In this document: positions 53,328-62,680 of the stretch, in pieces | How positions within the stretch are numbered: position 1 is the stretch's first letter | How the letters are laid out: each line of letters opens with the position of its first letter | Assembly: GCA_963825255.1 (NCBI GenBank) | Contig: CAWGSF010000009.1 | Location: 1 to 64,000 of the forward strand | Direction of reading: 5' to 3' | DNA from: JAIBJN01 sp963825255 | GTDB lineage: Bacteria; Actinomycetota; Thermoleophilia; Gaiellales; Gaiellaceae | DNA length: 64,000 nt | Made by a program: the position numbers and the translations under genes | Notes under the pieces: model-generated | Databases searched by the model: none | The model's input: the letters and a program-made list of their open reading frames with translations, nothing else | What the model was told of the DNA's origin: nothing

Positions 53328-54314
53328 TCACGCGTGAGCGACCTCCGCCTCTCTGCGCTCGCGGTGCCATGAGACGGTCTCCTCGAGCCCGTCCTCCAGC
53401 GAGACGCTCGCCCTGAAGCCGACCAGCGCCTCCGCCTTGCGCGTGTCCGGAATCCGCTCGCGCACGTCCTGGTACTTGCCCGGAAGGGACTCGTACGGGA
53501 CGAAGCGGGCGCGAAGCGGCTGGGGCAGGCCCATGGCCGACTGGACGAGGCCGGCCAGCTCGAGGATCGTCGTCGGACGGTTCCCGCCGATGTTGAGGAT
53601 CTCGCCACGCGCCTCCGGCGTGGCGAGCACGCGGACGAAGCCCTCGACCGTGTCCTCGATGTACGTGAACGTGCGGATCTGCTGACCGTCCCCGTGGATC
53701 TCCATGGTCCCGCCGTCGAGCAGGACCTCGATGAACGCGGACTGCGGCCCGCCCCACCAGCTCGGGTGGTTGCGGGGGCCGTAGGAGCCGAACAGGCGCA
53801 GGATCGAGACCTTCAGGCCCCGCTCCTCGGCGAGCGCGAGGCAGACGTGCTCGTCGTAGAGCTTCGAGACCGCGTACGCCCACCGGCGCGAGGTCGACGG
53901 GCCGATGACGAGGTTGTCCTCCTCGGCGAACGGCGGTGTCGCGTTCCCGTAGACGTCCGACGTCGAGGCGACCACGAGGTCGGCGTCGAGGCCGAGGGCG
54001 ACGCTCGCCGCGGCGTTCACGCCGGCGACGTTGGCCTCGAGCGTCATCAGCGCCCCGCCGTAGCGCGGGATCTTCTGCGCCGCGAGGTGGACGATCGCGT
54101 CACAGCCGTCGAAAGCCGCGCGGAGCTCCCGGCGCCGGGTGCAGTCCATCTTCTCGAAGCGGAACCCGGGGTGCGAGATCGCCCGGTCGAGATTGGCGAG
54201 GGAGCCGCGCGAGAGATCGTCGACTCCGACGACCTCGACTCCCTCGTACAGCAGTCTGTCAGTGAGGTGCGAGCCGATGAAGCCGGCCGCTCCGGTCACA
54301 CCTACGCGATTCAC
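53328..54314 (-). CDS. NAD-dependent nucleotide-sugar epimerase/dehydratase, first copy
   Basis: This extended short-chain dehydrogenase has 328 residues. The NAD-binding motif is VTGAAGFIGSHLTDRLL (GxxGxxG), with DDLSRGSLANLD next. The catalytic Ser/Thr is in LVVASTSDVYGN and the Tyr and Lys in RRWAYAVSKLYDEHVC (YxxxK). The substrate region has LRLFGSYGPRNHPSWWGGPQ and IHGDGQQIRTFTYIEDTVEG. These are typical of UDP-glucose/UDP-glucuronate 4-epimerases and dTDP-glucose dehydratases; the exact sugar cannot be fixed. A paralogue lies at 56798 and shares SRRWAY/ARRWAY and IHGDGQQ. Confidence 0.85.
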   Translation of the reverse strand: MNRVGVTGAAGFIGSHLTDRLLYEGVEVVGVDDLSRGSLANLDRAISHPGFRFEKMDCTRRRELRAAFDGCDAIVHLAAQKIPRYGGALMTLEANVAGVNAAASVALGLDADLVVASTSDVYGNATPPFAEEDNLVIGPSTSRRWAYAVSKLYDEHVCLALAEERGLKVSILRLFGSYGPRNHPSWWGGPQSAFIEVLLDGGTMEIHGDGQQIRTFTYIEDTVEGFVRVLATPEARGEILNIGGNRPTTILELAGLVQSAMGLPQPLRARFVPYESLPGKYQDVRERIPDTRKAEALVGFRASVSLEDGLEETVSWHRERREAEVAHA

Positions 54315-54357
54315 GTGGACCTCCTGATCGTGATGTCGATGGCGCGTTGCGCTCCTC

Positions 54358-55680
54358 TCATGCGGCGTGCCTCGTCTCGGTCGGCAGGCTGTCGAGGAGC
54401 GCCGAGACGACGCTGTCCGCGACGCCGATCACTGCCTGGCCGTTGACGGTCTCCGGGTAGACGTGCGCCGTCGACGCGAGCGCCAGCCCGGGAACGGGAA
54501 CGAGGTCGGGCAGCCGTCGGGCGCCGCCGAGCAGGTGGACGGGCTCGACGACGCGGGCCCGCTGGACGCGCGTGGCGAGGATCTCCTCGTCCCGCAGGTC
54601 GGGGAACATCGTCCGGACGTGGCCGAGGTAGCGCCGCTCGAGCTCGTCGGGCGGGGCGTCCAGGTCGGGATGCGAGGGATCGACGTACTTCGCCGCGTAG
54701 AGGAGCGAGCCCCCCGCGTACTCCGGGTCGACCACGTGCGTCGTCTCGACGACCGTGGTCAGGGGCACACGCCGATCGGTGATGTTGAGCGTGTAGTACG
54801 GGCTCACGCTGCGACGGGTGCGGAGGAGGACGCAGATGACGCCGAGGTAGCGGCAGTGGTCCTCGCCCACGGCCTCCGCGAGCTCGCCGTCGAGCAGGCG
54901 CCGCGCCTGCGGCGGGGCGAGCGTGCAGAGGACCTGGTCGAAGGGCCGCAGGGCGCCGTCGAGAACGATCCCGCTGACGCTGTTGCGACCGCCCACGATC
55001 CGCTCGACCGCCGTGCCTGCGTGGACCTCGCCGCCGAGGTCGAGAACCGCCCGCTCGAGCGCGTCGATGAGGGCCTGGTAGCCGCCCTCGAGCCACCCCA
55101 TCACCTCGCGCCCGGCCGAGTCCCTCGTCTTGGACATGCGCCGCGTGCGGGCCCACAGATACGTGGCGGGCAGGTCGTCGAACCGCCCGTCGAACTTCGA
55201 GTCGAGCAGCGGGCGCCACAGGCGCTCGACGATGCGCTTCCCGCACAGCCGCCGCAGCCAGTCCTCGAGGACGATCTCGTCGAGATCCTCGTACGTCGTC
55301 TTCATCTGGCAGCGAGCCACGAACGCCCCGAGACGGAGGCGGTCGTGGAACGGGAGGAGGGGGAACGTCAGGAACTCGCGCAGCGAGTTCATCGAGAACA
55401 GGCGCCCGTCGTCGTAGAAGCCGACGCCCACGGGGCGGAACCTGAACCGCTCCCCCAGACCGAGCTCCGTGGCGAGCCCGATGACCCGATCGTCCGTCGG
55501 AAGGATCACGTGGTAGAAGCGGTCCGCGGGCCGGCCGTCGAAGTCGAACGACCCGACGAGACCGCCCAGGTCCTGGGCCCGCTCGTAGACGACCGGCCGC
55601 GCGCCGGCCTGCGCCAGGCGATATGCGGCGGTCAGGCCGAGGATGCCGCCGCCCACGATCCCGATAGACGGCCTGGTCAC
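54358..55680 (-). CDS. FAD-dependent amine oxidase/protoporphyrinogen oxidase-like protein
   Basis: This 440-residue flavoprotein starts at the GTG at 55680, which overlaps the glycosyltransferase stop (GTGA). The dinucleotide-binding motif is SIGIVGGGILGLTAAYRLAQ, followed by VVYERAQDLGGLVGSFDFDG. A middle segment has EVMGWLEGGYQALIDALERA and GEVHAGTAVERIVGG. The C terminus has PGLALASTAHVYPETVNGQA, which closes the FAD site. Relatives next to polysaccharide genes include UDP-galactopyranose mutase-like and desaturase-like enzymes. This one resembles NAD(P)-binding amine oxidases of exopolysaccharide clusters. The substrate is not known. Confidence 0.8.
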   Translation of the reverse strand: MTRPSIGIVGGGILGLTAAYRLAQAGARPVVYERAQDLGGLVGSFDFDGRPADRFYHVILPTDDRVIGLATELGLGERFRFRPVGVGFYDDGRLFSMNSLREFLTFPLLPFHDRLRLGAFVARCQMKTTYEDLDEIVLEDWLRRLCGKRIVERLWRPLLDSKFDGRFDDLPATYLWARTRRMSKTRDSAGREVMGWLEGGYQALIDALERAVLDLGGEVHAGTAVERIVGGRNSVSGIVLDGALRPFDQVLCTLAPPQARRLLDGELAEAVGEDHCRYLGVICVLLRTRRSVSPYYTLNITDRRVPLTTVVETTHVVDPEYAGGSLLYAAKYVDPSHPDLDAPPDELERRYLGHVRTMFPDLRDEEILATRVQRARVVEPVHLLGGARRLPDLVPVPGLALASTAHVYPETVNGQAVIGVADSVVSALLDSLPTETRHAA

Positions 55681-56504
55681 GTCGGAAGCGATCCGCGGGC
55701 GACCCGCTCGCGGATCATCAGACGCCAGTACCCGATAACCGTGGGAAGGATGCGCATCTTGCTCTCGCCGTTCCGGCGCGAGCCGTCGAGGTCGACGGGG
55801 ACCTCTTCGATGCGGGCCCCGAGTCGGTTGAGCTTGGCAAGGATCTCCGCCTTGCACGCGAAGCCGGGCTCCTCGATGAGGCGGTCGCCGTACTGCTTGA
55901 GGCCCCGCCGCAGCACCGACGAGCGGTAGACGCGGAAGAAGCAGGACACCGTGTTCGCCTCGAGGCCGAGGCCGTGCCGGACGGTGAAGCCGGCGCCGGA
56001 GCTGAGCACGCGGCGGAACCGGCTCACGTTCACCATCTCACCGCCGCCGTGGACGGACGCGAGGACGAGCTCGGCGCCGGCGGATGCCCGCTCGAGCATC
56101 GTCGGCAGGGCGTCGAGGTCGCTCGTGGTGTCGGCCTCGAGCGTGACGACGAGCGCGTCGGGCGGGCTCGAATCGAGCGCCGCCGCGAAGCCGGCGCGGA
56201 ACGCCGCTCCCGGCCCCTTGTTCTCCGGGAGCCTGATCAGCTCGAGCGGCAGAGGCCCCTCGTAGCGCTCCACGATCTCCGGCGTCCCGTCCGCCGAGCC
56301 GTCGTCGACGATGATGACGCGGCTCTCGGGGGGCAGGAGCTCCGGGCGCTTCTCGAGATCAGTGATGAGGCGCGGCAGGTTCTCCGCCTCGTTGTAGGCG
56401 GGAACGACGAAGACGATCGGCGTCTCGGTCTCGAGGAAGGGCAGCGCTGGGCGCCCGACCTGGCCGACCTCGGTGCGCTCGCCGCGAAGCGCAACCGTGC
56501 TCAC
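55677..56504 (-). CDS. Glycosyltransferase family 2 protein (dolichol-phosphate mannosyltransferase-like)
   Basis: This GT-A enzyme has 275 residues if started at the GTG at 56504; a TTG at 56522 is possible. The donor site shows PIVFVVPAYNEAENLPRLIT, RVIIVDDGSADGTPEIVERY and LPENKGPGAAFRAGFAAALD. The metal motif is VVTLEADTTSDLD, with EAD where DxD would be. It then has LIEEPGFACKAEILAKLNRL and RIEEVPVDLDGSRRNGESKM, as in polyprenol-phosphate sugar transferases. No C-terminal membrane helices are present. It lies downstream of the conserved element at 56613-56688. Confidence 0.88.
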   Translation of the reverse strand: MSTVALRGERTEVGQVGRPALPFLETETPIVFVVPAYNEAENLPRLITDLEKRPELLPPESRVIIVDDGSADGTPEIVERYEGPLPLELIRLPENKGPGAAFRAGFAAALDSSPPDALVVTLEADTTSDLDALPTMLERASAGAELVLASVHGGGEMVNVSRFRRVLSSGAGFTVRHGLGLEANTVSCFFRVYRSSVLRRGLKQYGDRLIEEPGFACKAEILAKLNRLGARIEEVPVDLDGSRRNGESKMRILPTVIGYWRLMIRERVARGSLPT

Positions 56505-56612
56505 AGGGATCCCACCCCGCAAGACACCCCGCAGATTGCCGCATCCACGCCGCTCGTTCCCCCTGGTCCCGCCCCGCTGTCGAGCGAGGCTTGTCGCCTA
56601 GTTGCTAGACCC

Positions 56613-56688
56613 GACCCTAGGAGGCCTGGAACCGTTGTTGTAGGCCAGAAAACGAAAACCCTCCGACCGGCGAGGAGCTAGCCGATCG
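56613..56688 (-). promoter_or_regulatory. Conserved 75-bp upstream element, copy 1
   Basis: On the minus strand this element lies 109-184 bases upstream of the family 2 glycosyltransferase start. The core at 56642-56688 matches 41 of 48 aligned positions of copy 2 at 57841-57888 in the opposite orientation. Shared pieces are AGGCCAGAAA, AAAAC, CCGGCGAGG and AGCTAGCCG. A second shared piece, CCTAGGAG, lies at 56616-56623. Conserved GGAG and CTCC segments could pair, so a promoter/operator or a structured RNA leader is possible. Confidence 0.6.
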
Positions 56689-56797
56689 AGGAGGTACGAG
56701 GGGCCGTTCAGACCAGCCTCCGGAGGCCTTGACGCGGTGCCGGTCCGCCGTCTTGTATTCGACTCGGACAGACGGTCGACACGAGGGGGAAGCAACA

Positions 56798-57827
56798 ATG
56801 AGCAGCGCGAACGGCCATGCGGGCCGACCCAAGGCCCTGGTCACCGGAGGCGCCGGCTTCATCGGCAGCCACCTGTGCGAGGCCCTGCTCGCCGAGGGCT
56901 ACGAGGTCTTCTGCCTCGACGACCTCTCCACCTCCTCGCTGGCAAACGTCGCCCAGCTGAAGGAGCGCTGGGACTTCCACCTCGTCGTCGACTCCGTCTT
57001 GAACCCCGCCGTCGTCAACGAGCTCGTGCACCGCTGCGACGTCGTCTTCCACCTGGCCGCGGCCGTGGGCGTGCGCCTGATCGTCGAGGAGCCCGTGCGC
57101 ACGCTCGTCACCAACGTCAAGGGCACCGAGATCGTCCTCGAGCACTGCCACCGCTTCCAAAAGCGCGTCCTGCTCGCCTCCACCTCGGAGGTCTACGGCG
57201 ACCACCGCTCGCCCGAGCCCCTGGCCGAGGATGCCCGCCGCATCTACGGGCCCACCACCGCCCGGCGCTGGGCCTATGCCGACTCGAAGGCGATGGACGA
57301 GCTGCTCGCGCTCGCCTACCACCAGGAGCGCGGCCTCGACTGCGTGGTCGCCCGCCTCTTCAACACCGTCGGCCCGCGCCAGAGCGGCCAGTACGGGATG
57401 GTCATCCCCCGCTTCGTCGAGCGCGCCCTCGCCGGTACGGCGCTCGAGATCCACGGCGACGGGCAGCAGACGCGCTGTTTCTGCCACGTCTCCGACACCG
57501 TGCGCGCGCTCACCGGCCTCATGGCCTCCCCCGAGGCCTCGGGGGAGATCTACAACGTCGGCTCCGGCCAGCAGATCCGCATCCTCGACCTCGCCGCGCG
57601 CGTCCTCGAGATGACCCGCTCGCAGCTCCGAGCTCGCCTTCGTCCCCTACGACGAGGTCTACGGCATCGGCATCGAGGACATGGTCCACCGCGTCCCCGC
57701 CACCGAGAAGATCGCCGCCGCCATCGGCTGGCAGGCGAGCTTCGACCTCGACGTCATCCTCGCCGACGTCATCAAGCACATGCGCACGGCGGGGGTGGGG
57801 GCAGAGGCGCCGGCGGTCGGCGCCTGA
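56798..57827 (+). CDS. NAD-dependent nucleotide-sugar epimerase/decarboxylase, second copy (frame-broken)
   Basis: This extended short-chain dehydrogenase has about 343 residues. The ATG at 56798 follows AGGGGGAAGC. NAD binding is KALVTGGAGFIGSHLCEALL, then FCLDDLSTSSLANVAQLKER. It has FHLAAAVGVRLIVEEPVRTL, LLASTSEVYGDHR and RRWAYADSKAMDELLALAYH (YxxxK, here YADSK). The substrate block VVARLFNTVGPRQSGQYGMV and IHGDGQQTRCFCHVSDTVRA resemble UDP-xylose synthase and UDP-glucuronate decarboxylase. A break near 57630 precedes ELAFVPYDEVYG. The end VGAEAPAVGA is at 57827. It is flanked by the two inverted copies of a conserved element. Confidence 0.85.
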
Positions 57828-57840
57828 GAGCGCGACTCCC

Positions 57841-57920
57841 CGAACGGCTAGCTGCCTCGCCGGGGGGAGAGTTTTGGCTTTCTGGCCTGGAATGCGGGCT
57901 TGAGCGCTCCTAGGCTCTCC
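57841..57920 (+). promoter_or_regulatory. Conserved 75-bp upstream element, copy 2
   Basis: On the plus strand this element ends 92-97 bases upstream of the family 39-like gene at 58012. It is the inverted partner of copy 1 at 56613-56688. In sense orientation its blocks are CGGCTAGCT, CCTCGCCGG, GGAGAGTTTTGGCTTTCTGGCC and CTCCTAGG (57907-57914). Because each copy points toward a different polysaccharide gene, shared control of the two outward transcripts is the simplest reading. Confidence 0.6.
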
Positions 57921-58011
57921 TCGAGGCCGAGCGCTTCGCGCTCGAGCCCAACCCACGTGTCGACAGCAGCGCCACATCCGATCGAGGTCACTCGCCGACG
58001 GCGGTGTCGGC

Positions 58012-59806
58012 ATGACGACCGCCCCCGTCGCGCTGAGAGCGGCACGGGCCCGCGTCGGCCTCCACGCCGACGCGACGGCGGTCGCGGGCCTCGCACTGTT
58101 CGTCGTGGCGCTCGCGGCCGTGACGTGGGGAACGTGGGGCGACCTCGACCGCGACACCGGCTACGACGTCGTCGCGGGCGCGCGCGTGGCGGACGGCGAC
58201 ATGCCGTACCGCGACTTCACCTACTACTACGGGCCGCTGACGCCGTACCTCATGGGCCTGGTCTCGCTCGTCGGGGGCACGGGCTTCTGGCCGGCCGTCG
58301 GCGTCGGCTTCGTCATCACCCTGGCCATCATCGGCATGACCTACGCGGTCGCGCGGCCGCTCGTGGCCCCGGTCGGGGCGTTCCTCGCCGCCGCCCTGAC
58401 GGCCGCGGTGGCGTTCATCCCCTCGAACTACAGCTACGTCCTCCCGCACACGAACGCCGCGACCCTGGGCACGCTCCTCCTGCTCGGGCTCGTGTTCTGC
58501 GCCTGGCGGTACGCGGCAACCGACCACTCGCGCTGGGCCGTCGGCGCCGGCGCGTGCCTCGGCCTCCTCACGCTCACGAAGCCCGAGCCGACGCTCGCCG
58601 GGCTCCTCGCGGTCGCCGTGTGGCTGGCGCTCCGCGGCCGCGCGGGCCTGCCCGTCCGCCACGTCGCGGCGCTCGTCGCCGTGCCGGCGGCCGCCATCCC
58701 CCTCCTCGCCTACGGCATTCTCCTCGCGTTCGTCTCGCCTCAGGTGCTCCTCTTCGAGAACCTGTGGCCGCGGGACGAGTTCTCCGCCGGGCGCTCGGCG
58801 CTCCTCGAGGCGCGGACGCCGTTCACGCTCGCGAGCGGCGTCGAGCTCCTCAAGTACACGGTCCTCTACGCGATCGGGTGCGCGCTGCTCGTCGTGCTGG
58901 CCCGAGGGCTCGACCTGCCGCGCTGGCGGCGCCCGCTGATCGTGGCCGGGAGCATCGCCGCCGTCCTCTTCGTCGCCGCCTGCATCGCCAAGCCCGACGG
59001 CCTCCGCGACGGCATCTACTACATCTGGGGCTGGATCCCGCTCGGCGCGCTCGTGGCCGTCGTCGTCCTCCTCGTCCGCCACCGCCGGCGCTCGGGCGGC
59101 TGGACCGCGATGGCGCAGCTCGAGCTGGCGGCCGCGGTCGCGCTCGCCGTGCTCGCGGCGACGACCTACAACGGCTTCGTGGCGAACGGGTGGACACCAG
59201 TGCTGGCCGTGTACTACGTCCCGTTCGCGGCGCTCCTGATCACGCGCCTGCACCTCTTCGAGCTCGGCCGGCAGCGGACCGCCTACGTCCTCGGCGTCCT
59301 CTGGGTCTCCTTCATCGTCGCCGCGAGCGCCGGGCTCACGCTCAACGAGGCGCGTGCGGAGTCCTCGACCGTCCGCGGCCCGGGCGGCGCGCTGACCGCA
59401 GCGCCGGCCGAGGGCGGCCTCTACCAGTCGATCCTCGACGAGATCGATGCCCGCACCGCCCCGGGCGACCCGATCTTCGTCGCGCCGATGATGACCGGCC
59501 TCTACCCGCTCTCGGGCCACCTGAGCCCGGTCGACGCCATCTCGATCATGCCGGGGACGCTTCCGAACGTGGGCGACCAGCTCGAGGCGATCGACCAGCT
59601 CGACAGGGCGGGCGTGCGCGTCGATCGTGACCGACCGGCGAGAGCCGCCGGGATACGGTCACACGGTGTTCGGCGACGCGTCCTTCGACCCGGTTGTCCT
59701 CGCATGGATCCGCGGCCACTTCGACCGCGTGCGGACGCTGACCGCGAACGGCGAGGATCCACGGACCGTCGACATCTGGGTCCGCAAGGGAGCCCAGAGC
59801 CCGTAG
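58012..59806 (+). CDS. GT39-like (ArnT/PMT-type) membrane glycosyltransferase (frame-broken once)
   Basis: This protein of about 598 residues has an N-terminal catalytic loop and ten or more helices. The first luminal loop has GDLDRDTGYDVVAGARVADG then DMPYRDFTYYYGPLTPYLMG, with the acidic residues expected of GT-C enzymes that use polyprenyl-phosphate sugars. Helices include VGFVITLAIIGMTYAVARPL, NAATLGTLLLLGLVFCAW and VLYAIGCALLVVLARG. The C-terminal periplasmic part (YQSILDEIDARTAPGDPIFV, GHLSPVDAISIMPGT) carries one break near 59620 and ends WVRKGAQSP. It probably adds a sugar outside the membrane, using a donor made by a family 2 enzyme such as that at 55677. Confidence 0.8.
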
Positions 59807-61309
59807 CTACGAGCTCGTCGGCTGCGCCTCGGGGCGCGGCGCCGGAGGCGCAGACCGCGAGCGCACGACGTCGCGAACCTCCTCGACCACTTCCGGCGCG
59901 CGCCAGGCGCAGAGCGGCACGTACACCACGATCCCAACGGCGATCAGGAGGACGAGGCTCCAGCCGGCCGCGAGATCGGCGGGGAGCAGGAAGAGCTTCG
60001 CCGCGAGGACGGCGCAGGCCATGACCACCGTGGCCTGCGCGACGCCGGCGAGGGCCCGCGGGAGCACGAGGACGGAGACGCCGAGCGACCGCGCGGTGAG
60101 CCACGCGTAGTAGGGCTCGAGGAAGGTGCTCACCAGCGCGTAGCCGGCGGCGACGCCGACGATGCCCCACTCGAGGCCGACGACGAACGCGATCACGCTC
60201 GCGACGAAGGCGACGACCGCGTAGCGAAGGAGCGTGCCCGACCGGTCTCGCGCCAGGAGGACCGCCGAGTTGAGCGTCCCGAGCGACTGCAGCAGGCTGA
60301 CCCAGCCGAGGAGCCGGATGATCGGGATCGCCTCGTGCCAGCGGTCGCCGAGCACGGCGGTGACGAACTCGGGCGCGACGAGGATGAGCCCCAGCGAGGC
60401 CGGGATGGTCAACGAGCCCACGAGACGGTTCACGCGCACCCAGGCGGAGGCCATCCGCCCCGGCTCGTCCTGCATCTTCGAGAAGGCCGGGAAGAGGACC
60501 TCGGCGATGGGCCAACCGAGGCGGCTCATCGGCGCCAGCATGACGTTGTAGGCGAGGCCGTAGACGCCGAGGCCCGCCGCGCCGACGAAGCGCCCGATGA
60601 GGAGGTTGTCGGCGTTGCGGTTCCCGTAGAAGAGCAGGCGCGTGCCGAAGACGTTGAGGCTGAACCCGAAGAGGCCGCGGAGGCTCTCGAGCGAGAAGTG
60701 GAATCGGGGGCGCCAGCGCGTGAAGCCCCAGAGGAGCGCGGTCGACACGCAGGCGAGAACGACCTGCTGGCCGATGATCGCCCAGGCCCCGTAGCCGCCG
60801 GCCGCGAGCACGATGCCCACGACGCCGGCGGCGAACGAGCCCGCCATCAGCCGCAGCTCGAGGCTCTTGAAGTCCATGTCGCGGGTGAGGAGGGCCTTCT
60901 GCGTCGTCCCCAGCGCCGTGATGACGAAGCTGAGGGAGAGGACGGCGAAGAGCGGCTGGACCTCTGGCTCCCCGTAGAACGCCGCGATCGGCCACGAGAG
61001 GGCGATTCCGAGGACCGTGAACAACGCCCCGACACCGGCGCTCGTCCAGAAGACCGTCGAGCGGTCGGACTCGGTGAGCGTGCGCCGCTGGACGAGGGCT
61101 GCTCCGAGGGCGACGTCCGAGAAGATCGGAACGATCGCCGCGAACACGAGCACCATCGCCGCCAGGCCGTAGTCGGCCGGGAAGAGCAGCCGGGCGAGGA
61201 CGATCGCGACGACGGTTTGCCACGTCTGGCTGAAGACCTGCGAGATGACCTTCCAGGCGAGCCCGCGAAGGACCCGGGTCCTCATGGTGGTGACGCCCGT
61301 GCCCGCCAC
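59807..61309 (-). CDS. Polysaccharide flippase (MOP family, WzxC-like), second copy
   Basis: This 500-residue polytopic protein has about 12-14 helices. The start is a GTG at 61309 or the ATG at 61285 (MRTRVLRGLAWKVISQVFSQ). The N-terminal motif FSQTWQTVVAIVLARLLFPA then DYGLAAMVLVFAAIVP is typical of the lipopolysaccharide exporter group, as are GNRNADNLLIGRFVGAAGLG and VYGLAYNVMLAP. The C-terminal 20 residues are polar. It starts six bases before the wecB stop on the same strand, so the two are co-transcribed. A second flippase in one cluster suggests two repeat-unit types or a partner for a different lipid carrier. Confidence 0.88.
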   Translation of the reverse strand: MAGTGVTTMRTRVLRGLAWKVISQVFSQTWQTVVAIVLARLLFPADYGLAAMVLVFAAIVPIFSDVALGAALVQRRTLTESDRSTVFWTSAGVGALFTVLGIALSWPIAAFYGEPEVQPLFAVLSLSFVITALGTTQKALLTRDMDFKSLELRLMAGSFAAGVVGIVLAAGGYGAWAIIGQQVVLACVSTALLWGFTRWRPRFHFSLESLRGLFGFSLNVFGTRLLFYGNRNADNLLIGRFVGAAGLGVYGLAYNVMLAPMSRLGWPIAEVLFPAFSKMQDEPGRMASAWVRVNRLVGSLTIPASLGLILVAPEFVTAVLGDRWHEAIPIIRLLGWVSLLQSLGTLNSAVLLARDRSGTLLRYAVVAFVASVIAFVVGLEWGIVGVAAGYALVSTFLEPYYAWLTARSLGVSVLVLPRALAGVAQATVVMACAVLAAKLFLLPADLAAGWSLVLLIAVGIVVYVPLCAWRAPEVVEEVRDVVRSRSAPPAPRPEAQPTSS

Positions 61310-61314
61310 CGTCC

Positions 61315-62475
61315 CTAGGGCATCGGCCGGCTGGCCACCGGCGCGGCCGCGCCGGCGCGCCGCCCCGCCGCGGCCGGGCGCGCGAGGCCGAGGAAGGCCT
61401 CGATCGCCTCCGCGGCGCGACCTCCCGCGGCCCCGTCCCAGAGCGGTGGCACCCGCCGCTCGGCGGGCCGCTGCGCGAGGAGCGCGGGAATCTCGGTGAT
61501 CCGGCCCGGGTCGAGGCCGATGACGACGTTCGTCCCCTCGGTCACGGTGACGGGTCGGTCGGTGTTGTCGCGCAGCGTGAAGCAGGGGACGCCGAGCGCC
61601 GTCGTCTCCTCCTGGACGCCTCCGGAGTCGGTGACCACCGCAGCGGCGCCGGCCTCGAGCGAGAGGAAGGGCCGGTAGGAGAGGGGCTCGACGAGCACCA
61701 CCGCGCCCTCTTGGTCGAAGCCGATCGCCTCGAGCCGGGCGCGGGTGCGGGGATGGACGGGGAAGACGACCGGCAGCTCGCGGGCGACGGATGCCAGCGC
61801 GCTCATCGTCTCGGCGAGGAGCTCCGGGACGTCGACGAGCGCGGGCCGGTGAAGCGTCGCCAGGACGTAGCCGCCCGAGCGCAGCCCGAAGCCCTTCCAG
61901 ACGGCTGCCTTCCTCGCCTGTGCGACGTTGGCGAACAGCGTGTCGATCATCGTGTTGCCGACGAGCCGGACGCCGTCGCCGTCGATCCCCTCGCGGGCGA
62001 GGTTCTCGTTGGCCACGAGCGAGTGGGTGAGGAGAAGCGAGGACATGTGATCGGTGAGGCGCCGGTTGTGCTCCTCCGGCATCGTCCAGTCGAAGCTGCG
62101 CAGGCCGGCCTCGAGATGGCAGACGGGGATGTGGAGCTTGACCGCCGCGAGTGCCGCCGCCAGGGTCGAGTTGACGTCGCCGGGGACGACGACGAGGTCG
62201 GGGCGCAGGTCGAGGAAGGCGCGCTCCAGGCCCGCGAGCGCCGCCGCCGTCTGCTCGCCGTGGGAGCCCGAGCCGACCTCGAGCTGGACGTGCGGGAGCG
62301 GGAGCGGCAGCTCGGCGAAGAAGACGTCCCTGACAGCCGCGTCGTAGTGCTGGCCCGTGTGGACGAGGCGCTGGTCGACCGCGCCGCGGCGCTCGAGCTC
62401 CGCGTAGACGGGCGCGACCTTGATGTAGTTCGGGCGCGCGCCGACGACGTGGACGACGAGCGGCCGACGGCTCAC
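61315..62475 (-). CDS. wecB: UDP-N-acetylglucosamine 2-epimerase
   Basis: This 386-residue enzyme interconverts UDP-GlcNAc and UDP-ManNAc. The GTG at 62475 starts MSRRPLVVHVVGARPNYIKV. Catalytic and nucleotide-binding motifs are VHTGQHYDAAVRDVFFAELP, DLVVVPGDVNSTLAAALAAV, IPVCHLEAGLRSFDWTMPEE (His and Asp/Glu sites) and the C-terminal UDP site AAAVVTDSGGVQEETTALGV, then PCFTLRDNTDRPVTVTEGTN. Product UDP-ManNAc could feed teichoic-acid-like or enterobacterial-antigen-like polymers. It precedes the second flippase by five bases. Confidence 0.93.
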   Translation of the reverse strand: MSRRPLVVHVVGARPNYIKVAPVYAELERRGAVDQRLVHTGQHYDAAVRDVFFAELPLPLPHVQLEVGSGSHGEQTAAALAGLERAFLDLRPDLVVVPGDVNSTLAAALAAVKLHIPVCHLEAGLRSFDWTMPEEHNRRLTDHMSSLLLTHSLVANENLAREGIDGDGVRLVGNTMIDTLFANVAQARKAAVWKGFGLRSGGYVLATLHRPALVDVPELLAETMSALASVARELPVVFPVHPRTRARLEAIGFDQEGAVVLVEPLSYRPFLSLEAGAAAVVTDSGGVQEETTALGVPCFTLRDNTDRPVTVTEGTNVVIGLDPGRITEIPALLAQRPAERRVPPLWDGAAGGRAAEAIEAFLGLARPAAAGRRAGAAAPVASRPMP

Positions 62476-62596
62476 CGGTCCCCTCCGCGAAGAGACTCGG
62501 CGATCAGCGCGTGCTTCGAGGACGATGCCGGGGACACCTGTCCTGAAGGTAGGTCGCCGCCGTCAGTCTTCCTATGGACGGACTGCCAGATCCTGA

Positions 62597-62612
62597 CTAG
62601 CCGTTGGGCTAG
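62597..62612. promoter_or_regulatory. CTAGC-N6-GCTAG palindrome upstream of LuxR-type gene
   Basis: CTAGCCGTTGGGCTAG has six-base arms (CTAGCC/GGCTAG) with a four-base centre. It lies 68-84 bases upstream of the LuxR-type ATG at 62681. The same arms occur at 50630-50645. The half-site CTAGCCG also occurs in both copies of the conserved polysaccharide element, next to T or A and T. Confidence 0.45.
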
Positions 62613-62680
62613 GCTGCGGCCGCAAACGCTGGCCCAACGTCGCGTAGGCGCGCGCGACGTGCGGCTCTACGATCACGGCC

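Noticed and set aside
56798..57827. Epimerase gene as a recently inserted mobile unit because inverted repeats flank it
   Set aside because: There is no transposase, no target duplication that I could find, and the repeats point as upstream elements toward two outward genes, which explains them without mobility.
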